A DNA stretch of 64,000 nucleotides from Bolinopsis microptera (Eukaryota; Ctenophora; Tentaculata; Lobata; Bolinopsidae): NCBI RefSeq assembly GCF_026151205.1, contig NC_087076.1:9152902-9216901 (forward strand), given 5' to 3'. The position numbers were made by a program, and so were the translations under genes. Below, one piece after another: positions 37,798-50,113 of the stretch; positions within the stretch are counted from its first letter, which is position 1, and each line of letters begins with the position of its first letter. The notes below the pieces were generated by a model. That model was not told the origin of the DNA. It saw only the letters and a list, made by a program, of their open reading frames with translations, and ran no database searches.

Positions 37798-40700
37798 CTT
37801 GAGGTGGCTACTCGATGAGGGCTTTCGAGAAGTGAAAGATGGTGCACTACAGTATCAGATAAAGAAACATGACCAGAAGGAAAGAATGTTCACATACATT
37901 AAGCAGAAAATAGAAACGTTCACTGAAACCGCTTTTTATGTCAAAGGAAGTGGGGTATGTTTTCTATTTTATCTCGAACAAGTTGTATCTTCGTACAATA
38001 AAATATATGTTTATATTCTTATGGGAATGGACAGTTTTGTATGGTTCACCTTTTTTCAGTACTATCTATTCATGAAATGGAACATGATACTGATTTCAAA
38101 ACTTATGGACTGTATCTGTATATTTATATAAGTAACTCGAAGCCAGGGAGTAAGATTTATTCACACTGCTACAATCTACATGAAAACATAAAAACATAAT
38201 TACATAATACATGACAACATAATAGATTTCGATTACGTACTAAACTGTGGCTTTTTTCAGGCCAGAACCTCCAAACCAAAAACTTATACAAAATGTATAA
38301 AAAGGTCGGGAGTTACAGCTGCCACATGGGAGCACAAAGGTCGGTATTTTCGGATCAGAGAACGAAAAAGGTAAGCAACTATTGTTCAAACATTAACGAT
38401 TACGCTATGTAGTTAAAACAATAAATGATAGTTAAAACAATTAATTGTTTTTAGTTTTGTCTGTTCAACAACATAGATTTAAATATTGCTGGTTTTTAAT
38501 ACAGACTTAAAGCCGTCTATCAAGGTAACACGACTCCTGTCCGACAGCGACATCTGTCCGACAGCGACATCTGTCCGAATCAGGGTACCAGAAAAAAACG
38601 ACATCTGTCCGAAATTGTGACCTGATTTCAATACGACACATTTGCAATTAGAGACATGATCTAAACTGTTACTTGCTAAATTGTCGCCAAAAACGACTCC
38701 TGTCCGACAGCGACATCTGTCCGAAATCCCAAATTCAGCTGTCGGACAGATGTCGCTGTCGGACAGATGTCGCCCAATCGTCTATCAAATACTTCACTTC
38801 ATCAAATTGATATGTATCTATACTGATACATTGCAACTTTTTTAGGTCAAGAATCAAGATATTCATATTTCTATTTTCCAATAAATAGGTTCAATTGCCG
38901 GGCTGATGAAAGAATAACAAGACAGCCCCGTGTTAAAGTGTGTCGGGGGTCGGATTTACCCAACAAGACCATAAAGACTGGTTGTCAAGCCTACATCCAA
39001 GTGAGTTTTTCCAAAACCGTGTCCAAGTATCTTGTTGAAACCAGATAGCCAGTGATATGTTTTGATTTTTAGATCTGCTGTTTTTCATTTGTCATGCTGT
39101 ATATTGTTCTTTTGGAGACTGCAAAACTAACTCCCAGGACCTAGTTTGTCTGGTCTATGTTTTCTAAATATTTCTACTTATTCTTGAATAATCAAGCACG
39201 TCCTTAAATGTATATAAAGTTTAATACATGAAATGCGTATACATAGAATAAACTCTTCCCAGTGCTATGTGTTCGATGTTCTTGATGTGAAGTACAACTC
39301 TTACACCCAATCGGAGTTGAAAGATGTGGGACTTGACTGTTTGGCTCTAAATGCCGATGAAATGTTTGGAATCTTTTTCAGCTTCCACCACGAAACCCAC
39401 GAAAATTGGTAAGCCCCCTCCCTCCCCCCCTCCCTCCCTCCCTCCCTTTCATCCTCCCTCACACCCTCCCTCCCTCCCTCCCTCCCTCCCTCCCTCCCTC
39501 CCTCCCTCCCTCCCTCCCTCCCTCCCTCCCTCCCTCCCTCCCTCCCTCCCTCCCTCCCTCCCTCCCTCCCTCCCTCCCTCCCTCCCTCCCTCCCTCCCTC
39601 CCTCCCTCCCTCCCTCCCTCCCTCCCTCCCTCCCTCCCTCCCTCCCTCCCTCCCTCCCTCCCTCCCTCCCTCCCTCCCTCCCTCCCTCCCTCCCTCCCTC
39701 CCTCCCTCCCTCCCTCCCTCCCTCCCTCCCTCCCTCCCTCCCTCCCTCCCTCCCTCCCTCCCTCCCTCCCTCCCTCCCTCCCTCCCTCCCTCCCTCCCTC
39801 CCTCCCTCCCTTTCATCCTCCCTCCCTCTCCTCCCTCACATCCTCCCTCCCTCCCTTTCATCCTCCCTCCCTCCCTCCCTCCTCCCTCCCTCCCTCCCTC
39901 CTCCCTCCCTCCCTCCCTCCCTCCCTCCCTCCCTCCCTCCCTCCCTCCCTCCCTCCCTCCTCCCTCCCTCCCTCCCTCCCTCCCTCCCTCCCTTTCATCC
40001 TCCCTCCCTCCCTCCCTTTCATCCTCCCTCACACCCTCCCTCCCTCCCTCCCTCCCTCCCTCCCTCCTCCCTCCCTCCCTCCCTCCCTCCTCCCTCCCTC
40101 CCTCCCTCCCTCCCTCCCTCCCTTTCATCCTCCCTCACATCCTCCCTCCCTCCCTTTCATCCTCCCTCACATCCTCCCTTCTTCCCTCCCTCCCTCCCTC
40201 CTTCCCTCCCTCCCTCCCTCAAAAATAAAACTATTTCAGTGGCCATCTTCAGAGACCGACATTCAATCCGAAAGTTGTGGACATACTAAAAACGAATGTC
40301 GACAAATGTTGCAACTTTTGGCGGTTGAGGACAATATTTGTGAACGAGATCACAACATACTTGGGTAAGCCATCTTTAAAGTTGGAATTTCTTTCTTAGC
40401 TTCGATCAGTATTTAACCATCAAGAAATAGTTTTACACTTTTAGGGAAAGTTAGTGTTTAAAAGCTTTTCTAATTAATTGCGAATTAGGTTACACTCCCG
40501 TATTCCCATTTTATTCTGCGAAACACGCAATTGTGTATTGGTTTAACCCTTCAGTTACTGGTTGTGAATATATACAAATATTTCAGAGTCTATGCGATAC
40601 CCTGTGAACATGGACAACCGTCTGTGGTTCCCAACAGTAACCGACATAAGAAATATCGTAACGGTAAAAGGTCTAGAAAAAGATAGACTCGAGGCCATTA

Positions 40701-43700
40701 TCGAAGAACTACGTCATGAAGGAAACTCGGTCCACTACGTCGATGAGCCGGACAAGGTTATTTAAATTTTTGATGAAGTCTCCTTGAAATTGTTGCCATG
40801 TATTGTATTCAGTGTAAATAAATATAAAATACTTTAATATTTTAGGATGGTTTTCAATTTTTGTAGTGATTGATGTGTAAATTTGTAAACATTCTTTAAG
40901 GAAAATCCTCGGAACTCGAAGATGCTTTTGGTCTACCAGAACCAGACGCAAAAGGATATACTTAAACAGTTTGGTACCGTCTTGTTTATGGACAGCACGC
41001 ACAAGACAAATCATTACAACTTGCCACTGTTTTTGCTCGCCTGTAGAACACCCCAAGGATACCAGGTTATAATTGTGACTTTTTTAGTTGGTTTTTATAA
41101 GCAAGAGTCTGATTCACAGTATATGTCTTTTTTGTTTCGGTTAGAAATAGAATGATCAATGATAAAAGTTAATTATCAATTTAAACGTAATATTTGAAGG
41201 TGGCCCAAAAATAACTACCCACACGGTTCCTGTCCTATGAGCAGATTCTAACCAATTAGACCATTGATTGAGTGAAGAAATCACAGATTAAGTGCCGAGA
41301 TCATGTATCCGCCAGATCTTAAAATGGTCATAACCCGGTTTAGTTGTAAACAACCAACTATTATTTTGGGGAAGCACTTCAATTATCAAACCACATGTGT
41401 CTGGAGTTCCTAACTCAAAACGTTCTCACTTTGTGGTGACAAAAGAGAAAAAGAGGGAGTGGTACGCCACTCCCTCTGTAATTGATGAAATTTTACGAAT
41501 ATTTCAGGAAATCTAAGTTTGACCCATATCTATACTCTCTGAAATTTGCAAGCACTTCTAATGCCAATTATGTGAGTTATTTAAGGGTTGCGTGTGGGTT
41601 GCTAATTTTGGGCCAGCCTGAAGTATTACCTATATATATAATATATATAGGTATAATTATCATGATTAATTTTACCCTGGCCTCAGGTTGTCGCTTTTTT
41701 CATAACGTGTTCTGAACACCCGAACGGTGAGGAGATCATAGCAGAAGCCCTGTCGGTCATAAAGGGGTGGAATCCGGGAATGTCCCCTACATACTGTATG
41801 ACCGACCAAGACATTGCGGAGATCAACGCCATGAGGGCAATCTTTCAAGGAATTCGTCCCTTTTGGTGCGACTTCCATGTTAAACAGGCTTGGGACAAAA
41901 GAATTAAGTGCATCTTCAAGCTAAAAGACCTCGAAAAGAGTTAGTTTCCTACCACATTGATTTTCATTTAGGAAGTTTTGCAATTTATACGATTTATAAC
42001 ATGATATTTGATATTGCATTTAAGTGTTTATTGTGTGTTTTGGTACATAGAATTGTCATTCAAGTTAATTGTCATACTTTCTGCAGACGTTCCCCTGCAC
42101 AGAGAATACGACAATGACAGAGGTATATGTTTTGATTTTGTTAGCATACGTGGGCAGGTTTCCATTTTGTTATCAGCGCTCACGATCGCTTAGTTAGCGC
42201 TTTTTAAAAAAAGCCGTTTTTAATCGATTATAAGCGGTTAAAAAAATCGCTTATAGTCGACTATAATTGATGTAGTAATTCAAAAAAGCGCTTTTGTTTC
42301 CAGTAGGATTGGCTATTACAAGTGGTGGAAAAGCGGTCGGCCAGATAAGCGATTCGTAGTCGTTTTTTTGAACCATTTATAAGCAATTATAAGCGCTTAT
42401 AGTTAAAGCTATAAGTTGGTTGCAATTTAGCTGATTATAAAGCGCTAAATAAGCGATTATCAGCGCTGATAACAAAATTTCATTTGAGGAAACCTGCCCA
42501 TATGTGTGCACTATGTTTTCTATGTTTTAATGATTTCAGCTAAATTACATTGTTTCCTCAAACCTGGATCATATATATTAGAGGCATTTGGACAGATCCA
42601 CGGCTATATCTAACTTAAGTTTTATTTTCAGCGAAAGTTGAAGCGTTCGAATGCATGCTGTATTTAATGTACGCAGAGACCCCCAACATCCACCTTCCCG
42701 ACACTCGAATCGACCAATATTTCGAGGAAAGATTATGGAAGGTGATGACCAGTGACCTCTGTCTACGTAATCCCACATTTAGTAGCTATGTCCTCTATTA
42801 CGCAGATCGCAGAGAAGTAAGATTTTTTGTGAAATTCTTAATTCTTTCGTTGGCATCATACATTTTGAGTTTGTTAAAACTCGAATTGAATGACGAAATG
42901 AATGACGGCTGTACCGGGTACCCAGAACAAAAAAGAGGCTTGAATGTTGACAAGCAGATGTTCAATAACCTTAAAATATCTCTTTATAAATATATCTTCT
43001 CAGTATTGGGCTATGCCGTACAGAAATCTGGAAGCTCTTGCTGGGGTCAGAACAAACAATGGAATAGAGTCGCTTAACAATGTTTTGAAACACAGAGTGT
43101 TTAATGGCGTATCCGCCCATCGTTCCCTTCCTCAGCTGCTAGCCTCTCTGGTTTTTGACTTTATCCCAAACAGGCTGCAGACGTATAGACACAAGGTAAA
43201 ATTTTAATAAACATAATGCTTACCAATGAGAATATGAGCAAACAATATCGATCGTCGAATTATAAACATATTTGATTTTCGGTTTTATTTCTTCGCTAGT
43301 TGTTTTATAGAATCAGTTCGCATGCATAAACCCATGAGCGCAAAGTTAGCCCAATAAGCCCATAGACAATAGTCATGTAGATATCAAGTTACAAAATTAC
43401 AAAATAAAATTATTCATCAGATGATATCAGACTCCGTGAGTTATAAGAGGATCGTTTCACAGAACCATGTGTTACCATCATTCTTTAATGGTATCCCGTC
43501 TAAGAATCTCATCTTGGTGAAGGTTTATATTTATAATGTACAGCTTCTTTGTTTTCGGATATTTGACATTTTTCAACCCAAATGTATGTCACTACAAAGT
43601 TATTGTTCAGGATATGAACTTTGTAATTTTCAGGAAAGTTATTTTCGATCCTTCGAAAAAACTAAAGACGACATCAGGAAACTGGGTGACCAATATGTTG

Positions 43701-46700
43701 TCAGGACAAAGGATTCTGAAGGAAATCCCTTCGCGTACAAGGTAATTAATACTTAATAGACTAGGATTTGTTGCAACTTGTCTCCAATAATCTGATTTAG
43801 TCGTTATTGAGTCTCGCACTTTGATTATCTTTCAAGCAATTTCTACTTTTTTCTGAATAGAATCATTGATGACAGTTTCTGATAAAAGTAACAGAAACTG
43901 TAATTATTGAGCCTATTCAGAAACATCCAGAAATTTACTGAATGATAGTTTCACCATTAGCTGACCAATAACTATTGCAGACCACAGTTTATGAAGTAAT
44001 TTACCATGAGCTAACATCATGGTCAGATACTAGAATCCTTTCTAAATTCCTTTCTAAACTTGCAAAAATCTTAGGTATCTCTATCGGAAGAAGTCAGGTG
44101 TGACTGCATTAAATTCCGTGGCACACCGACGTTACCGTGCAAACATGTGCTAGCGATTTTGAGAATATATGAAATTGACTGGACGCAACTCCCGACCACA
44201 TTCAGGTAAAACTTTTTTTTGTTTAACATGATTGGCCTCACGATAAAGTCAATAGGTTATTTCCTGTCGGCGAACCCATGAACCATTTCGATAACCTGGG
44301 CAACCTTGTCGAGTTCAAAGTTTGGCCTTGAATTTAAATTGAAGCTATCATGATCAAGGTTCCATGATCAGGGTGAAATATTGACTGAGGACGTCCGCCA
44401 AAAATCGCAGATTTTCAGATCACCCCCTCCCCTGTCCGGGTGTGTCCGAACAGGGGACACACTGTTCTGGATTTTCAGAAATCAACCCCCCCCCCCCCCC
44501 CCCCCCCCCCGTGTCCGTATTTCAGGATTTGTCCGAAATTCCAAAACCACCCCACCTCCCTGACTTCATAAGTAAATAGTCTGGCCCTGGGACATTGCTC
44601 TCGAATTCAATCGAGATCAAAATGTGATGGTTATAACAAGTGTGCCCGCATCCGTTTACTTCATTGTTGTATCTCTGAACTGTAGTAAAACTTAGCCTCG
44701 TATTTAAACCCTAATTTGTAAGCTTTAAACCGAAGTTTTAGAACTTGATTCGGAACAGCGAATGTAAAAATTTCCGGATATATTCAATATTGTTGGTTGC
44801 TTGCTGAAACGGCTGCTGATCATGCATCAATCTTAGTGAATTAATTTCATCAGACGTCAATATTATTCTTTAATTTGCTAAAAATTGTTAACAGAAAATA
44901 TAAAACTATTTTTAAAACTGTTTCTTCTCACTAGCTCACTAGCAATTTGTAACTTAAAGTTTTGGCTATCAGCTGTCATCCTATAAATACAAATTATTGT
45001 TAAAAGTTTACCAAGATTTTTTCAGACTAAGTCCTCATCTCAGCGTCGACAGCACTCTAGGTAGAAACGTTTCTACTGAGTTACCTCAGCAAGTTTATTT
45101 TGGCCCCGACCGTGACCATCAGCTGCCGGATGAAGATGAGGGATCATGCACTAATGAACCAATCGAAGTAATCGATCAATCGTGTTCTAGTGAGGAGGTA
45201 CCAGGCCCCAGTACTGCAGATAAGGATCTTGACTTTAACAAGTCATTTAGCATCTTAAGTGACCTCAAGACTCAAATGTTCAGGTAATATTATATATTAT
45301 AATTAGCATAAGCTCTCTAAGGGAAGAATTTTATTCCTGATTCCTCCTCGATCATTCAAAATATTGGTTCACTTAACAAAAATGTAATTTGATTGAATTA
45401 ATGAGTCATTAACATAGTATCACTACAAAGAATCCTTATTTTAACTTAATTTGCTTCTATAAAGATCAATGTCTCAGACATAGCCTCATGAATTGAACTC
45501 GATTTCAATCATTGTGCTCACAATCATTGCAACAAATGGTTATCAATCAATCGAACCAATCATTTGATAATCAACCGAATGGATCAAAACCACAATAATC
45601 AGATACGCAACACCTTTCAAAATATATCTACAGGATTCCTGCATCTAAAAGGGGAGAACTCCTCAAACTTATGGAAGACACTGTTAGAGACCAGCTTATA
45701 CCCTCGTAAGTCTTTAAAATTTAACTACTTCCTTCTGAATTCAGATGTCATATTCTAGCATTAATAATACTCTTAAAAAATCTTGAGAAAAGGCCCTAAG
45801 GTGTGAAAGTAACCTAAATCGGTATATTTTTGGGCTGCCAGACTTTGGGGCCGGAGTGATATGATCCACCATATACGTCATCAAGTAATTAACATGCAAG
45901 CTTGAAGCTTGTGGCGTATAATTAGTGATGTGATCCATGGATTGAATATAATTGACCTAGAAATGGGCTAGATCTGGGGTAGAGTTCATATGAGTTGGGT
46001 ATGTCGTGTAGAAAGAACAAAGGTCGTACAGAATACTGCTGGAAGGAGTCTTTCCAACAGCAAGCCGATCCAGATGATAGTCTGTTGCTCCTTAGAGCAA
46101 CATCTTCAAACATCCTCTGAGCCAAATACAACAATGTTTAAAATTGCTAAACAAGTTTGAGTAATAAATTATGATCATGAATTAACCAGTAATCGACCGG
46201 AATTGGCAATTTTGAGCTATCCCGGTCCCGGTCCCGGTCAAGTCACATTTTTCATCCCGGTCCCGGTCCCGGTAAATTGATAATCTCTTTGAATCTCAGT
46301 CCCGGTCAAGTCACATTTTGTATCCCGGTCCCGGTCAGGCCTGAAATCATGTCCCGGTCACCTCCTGGTCAGAATCAAGCACCTGTTGACATCCTCTGAA
46401 ACCGTTGAGGAACTTGGAGAAGGTAGGCATGACTGTTGATAGAATGCGATACTACTACCTTCTATCACCCAATATTTATAATACCTAGAACACTAGATCG
46501 GCTCACTCCCCTTGCATGCCTTTGACACGTACGTCTCACATCCCTTGATACGAGAACCCCCCCTTTAGCAAGAGCTCCCGTCCCTTATGTGATCTACGAG
46601 TCGAGCAGTCAGATCATGTTTACTTCTTAATGTACAGCTATGATTTACAGAATTGACATGTGAACTCTACCCCAGATCTAGCACATTTCTATGTCAATTA

Positions 46701-47385
46701 AATTCAATCCATGGATCACATCACTAATTATACGTCACTAATTGGTGACGTGATCTGACCCCTCTTTGGGGGCCGGATCAGTTTCCGGTCCCAAAGTCTC
46801 CCAGTGTATTTTTGGACGCTGATTTCGAATCACTTCCCGTAGGGTAAAAACGCTTCCCTGGAAATTGATAGGCAAAAACCTGTTTTGGTCACGTGACATT
46901 ATAGTTAAACACGAATTCGAATGTTTAGGGCTCGGGTTATAGGTTTAGGTCTATAGTTAGGGTCACGGATATAGCTTCAGGGTTATGGTTAGGATTTGGA
47001 TTAGGGTTAATGTGAATTTTGAAACCGTTTTGTTCGACTGCAAAACCATTAAAACCAAATTCACGTGATAATGTTAAGGCAAGCGAATGAGTGAGAATAT
47101 AGTAACAAATAGTCACAATATTACCAACGCATGTAGTCACTCACTAGTCACAGCACACAATTATACTAATAAACTGGTATAAACGAAACCGGCATATCCA
47201 AAGATTTTAAATCAATCTATTGAATAAATTTAAATATATCAATTTCTTTCAGGGTTCGGAAGCTAGGAGAAAATGCCCAAATCCGCCGAGACGATTTTGC
47301 AGCCACTTTACCAAAGCCAACGAAGAAAAAGCGGAAACTATTTCCGAAATACACTGGTCAACACAGCGATAGTGATTTCGAGTAA
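37798..47385 (+). CDS. MULE-type transposase-derived protein with SWIM zinc finger, 17 exons seen
   Basis: Exons: 37798-37954, 38261-38370, 38889-39000, 39263-39408, 40240-40364, 40587-40756, 40901-41065, 41687-41939, 42087-42122, 42632-42816, 43004-43195, 43421-43522, 43634-43741, 44075-44205, 45026-45283, 45634-45705, 47253-47385. All introns are GT-AG and all phases join, giving 817 residues open to the stop; the N-terminus upstream is not resolved. Residues 89-172 look like a zinc-binding N-terminal domain of FAR1/FLYWCH kind (C92, C107, C121, H168/H172). Residues 274-550 are the MULE transposase core: D304 in LFMDSTHKTN, D368 in CMTDQDIAEI followed by WCDFHVKQAW, and E508 in TNNGIESLN. 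Residues 629-644 are a SWIM finger (C-x-C-x10-C-x-H). Residues 798-802 (KKKRK) are a likely nuclear localisation signal. The intact frame across many introns, the complete catalytic triad and no visible terminal repeats suggest either a domesticated host gene or an intron-rich active MULE. DNA binding in the nucleus is inferred. Confidence 0.88.
38529..38776. repeat. Inverted array of CGACATCTGTCCGACAG units in an intron
   Basis: Direct copies of cgacatctgtccgacag at 38529-38620 and 38695-38730, then inverted copies (ctgtcggacagatgtcg) at 38731-38775. The array could form a long cruciform. It lies in the intron between exons 38261-38370 and 38889-39000. Confidence 0.8.
39415..40220 (+). repeat. 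CCCT microsatellite, about 800 bp, in an intron
   Basis: Long (CCCT)n tract with occasional TTTCAT and CACAC interruptions, between exons 39263-39408 and 40240-40364. The PPSL- and GREG-type open frames over it are artefacts of the repeat. Confidence 0.95.
42153..42498. mobile_element. 346-bp MITE with 8-bp target duplication, in an intron
   Basis: Ends GGCAGGTTTCC and GGAAACCTGCC; the inverted ends continue with a shared ttttgttatcagcgct stretch. Flanked by CATACGTG (42145-42152) and CATATGTG (42499-42506), one mismatch. The interior is rich in ataagcgcttat-type palindromes. Confidence 0.82.
44487..44510 (+). repeat. Poly-C tract in an intron
   Basis: Run of about 23 C in the intron after exon 44075-44205, beside two C-rich, partly duplicated segments (gattttcaga then cccc, near 44411 and 44472). 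Confidence 0.9.
45840..46799. mobile_element. About 960-bp element with long imperfect inverted ends, in the last intron
   Basis: Left agactttggggccgga and right inverse tccggtcccaaagtct. A near-identical inverted stretch of about 80 bp lies inside (around 45915-45990 and 46655-46735, core gtgatgtgatccatggattg). The interior has a tcccgg minisatellite at about 46215-46345. No coding and no clear target duplication. Confidence 0.65.
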
Positions 47386-48755
47386 AAATTTATGACCATT
47401 CTGCCTTTATAATTAATATTATATCCATGATGCACTGTTATATTGAGCACAAAAAATATCTTTAATTTTGAAACTTTAGGATTTGCGATTCCGCTTTTTC
47501 CTCGTTTGATTCGGTAAAGAGAACAGAGAAGACAGAGAATTAACATTTTGTTGTTTACTATCGGATACGTGTTTGGCGCTCAGAATTAAATTGACTATAT
47601 AATTCGGCCGGTTTTGATGAGCGAGTTCATGCTTCTGCCACGTGTTTTATTTTGCAATCCAACTGCAATAGAGAAATCCTCACTGAATTAGGCACTTATA
47701 GTTGCACTAATATAATAATAATATGATGCGATGGATAATTTCATTTAGAGAAATTTAGAGATTTTTAGATATTTAGTGATATTAAAGTTGTCACATAGGA
47801 GTTCACCCACACTTGCCATGCACAGATTAAAAGTTTTAATAAAGCTATCTTATACTTAAATATCGATCATGGTCGGTATTATATAGGTTTGAGGAAAATC
47901 GTATAATTACAGAATCTGAAGTATCAAAATATAATGATTGATTAGTGGTTTTGGTCAGTTACTGTTAATTGCTCCCGATATTGTTAATTTCATTCAGACT
48001 CTTTGAGTTCTATTTAACAACTGCAGTTATTTTATCACTTTTATAAGGCGATCAGCGATATATTTTGTTAATGATTTTTTTTTGCCTTCATTTATTTTAT
48101 CAACTGTAGCGTTTATATTAAAGATTACCGATCTTTACATCTTTACATGCTGTTATTATAATTCTAACAGCTCATTGACGAGTCGTCATAAAATTTTGTT
48201 TTGATTCTTCAAACATGCAGCTAGCTGGTACAAGAACCAGATAACATTCTTGCGACGTAATTAATATAATTAATTGACATAATAAAATAATAAAATATGT
48301 TACACTGTATTTAAGTATATGTAATTGTAATATGCAACCTGGTCCTTGTGCCGAAAATTCAATTAGCTAATTACCGGCCATGCGTTGCATAAATTCCATA
48401 TTAGGGCCCATTTCGGTCACAAAGCGGAGCTTAAATTGAGTTTATTGCACGCGCGGTTGACAAATCATGTGAAAAAACTATCCTGTCACAAACAATGCGC
48501 GTTATAGAGGTGACCAATGAAATCACGGCATTAAAAACACGTGATAGCGCGCTGGCGAGTGAATTAGTAAAATCCAATTTTCCTTACCTACCACCTACAC
48601 CCTTTTGATCACTGATTGGTCACTGGTGATCAAAATTTCAGTCTGAGTCAATATGGCGAAATTTCGGTCGAGGGGATAAAACGTCAAAAAAGCTATTTTC
48701 AAACATGATCTTCCAAAATCTCTTTTTCATAGTTAAATCCGTGCATTGCATATAA
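47386..48755. other. No gene seen
   Basis: AT-rich 3' flank of the MULE-type gene. The CACGTGA and TTAGGG-like stretches just upstream (about 46880-47010) belong to the last intron. No supported feature here. Confidence 0.55.
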
Positions 48756-49125
48756 TTGGGGATGATGATTAATCACTCTACACTCGACTGTCACGTGACT
48801 TTTTCAACACGTTCTCTAGCTGGTCCTGAACGACTTTTCGAAATCCTAACCCTCTAATCTGATCCCAACCCTAACCCTAACCCAATCTTTAACAAAAACA
48901 TACACTGAAACCCTAACCCTAACGAGAAATTAGACTAACTTCCTTATATGGTCATATCACGTGATCGAGACAGTTTTTCGCCAATATCTCGTCAGGGGAG
49001 CATTTTAACCCTATGTCATGGGGGGTGATTCGGAATCAGCGTCCGAAAATACATCGATTGACATTGGTTTCAACTGTCGGGGGCCCTTTTTTAACAGTCT
49101 CGAAGATCGACTGTAGAGTGATTTA
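48756..49125 (+). repeat. Dispersed repeat D, copy 3, with TTAGGG-type tracts
   Basis: The most complete copy. The inverted segment aatcactctaca occurs near 48771 and, inverted, near 49113. Internal CACGTGAC and several CCCTAA units lie at about 48850-48925. Probably a MITE with short inverted ends. Confidence 0.7.
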
Positions 49126-49707
49126 GCACGCTCGTATAATTGGTGCAGCAAATAATTTTTTTAATTTTGATGATTTTCCGCGTATCAAAGCTTTCTTCGG
49201 GAATAAAACTTTTAATACCTCAATCGTGTCTTTCACCTGTAGGCTGTATTATCCCCCGGCCGGGGGCAATTAGATTTAAATTGTTTATTGTTAATGGACT
49301 AGTCTGGCACTTCGTAGCACTTGCCTCGGGCCGCTTTCGAGAAAAAAGTGGCGCGCGCTATACTCCGAAAAAATTTAGAAAAGTAACATCTGTCAAAATT
49401 TAAACTGTCCAATTCTGTGTACATTTGTAAATTGTAAATGCTGATTTTAATTTTAATGGTAAATATATTTATAGTTAAGGTGCACAAATTTGGACTTCAA
49501 ATTTTTATATTATCTTCACGATTACTGATTACTGATTACTTTACGCCACTGAATGAAACAAATACGTTTTATTTTTCATTCCTTTAATCATAAATAAATT
49601 AATAAGAGCTTAAACCACAAATTAGTTAAAACTTTATTTGGTAGTTAGTATTTTTATTATGGAAAGTGGCTGAATTTAGTATAGTTAGACAAGGTCAGTT
49701 TCTCTAT
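49126..49707. other. No gene seen
   Basis: Short sequence between repeat D and the second Academ element. A CCCCCGGCCGGGGG palindrome lies near 49253. No supported gene. Confidence 0.55.
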
Positions 49708-49710
49708 TGT

Positions 49711-50098
49711 TAGTTAGGGCAAGAATTGCTGTTTATGGGTCAATCTGTGAACAAATTCGTAACAAAGGTTTGTCTACAGGAATGTGTTGTCCATAGTCCC
49801 AGGAACCACAAAAAACCCGTCCAGCTGAAACTTTTGGGCAAAAATTTTTATAGTAATTTTTCTCCAGGAACCCATACGCCCCACCCCTAATATTGGTTAT
49901 TCGGCTCCCGAAGGTCTTGAGATCTCCATAGGGGGTGCAAAATGACCGCAATGGCCACATTATGGCAGGCGAATGATAGTTTTAGAACGATTGGAGCTTT
50001 ATTTTTCGAAATAAATGGAATTTTTCGAAATTTTTCTCAATTTTATTGAAATTTCGAAAAAAATACACCAAATTATTTTTAACGCTTATTTCAAATCT
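49711..50098 (+). repeat. Academ copy 2, left terminal inverted repeat
   Basis: 388 bp matching the reverse complement of 53898-54277. The shared stretch stops at ttatttcaaatct, where the retrotransposon's target duplication begins. Confidence 0.88.
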
Positions 50099-50113
50099 AT
50101 TTAAAAACTCATC

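Noticed and set aside
39301-40368. Long PPSL- and GREG-repeat frames of 275-320 codons
   Set aside because: They are translations of the intronic CCCT repeat, between two well-supported exons in another frame.
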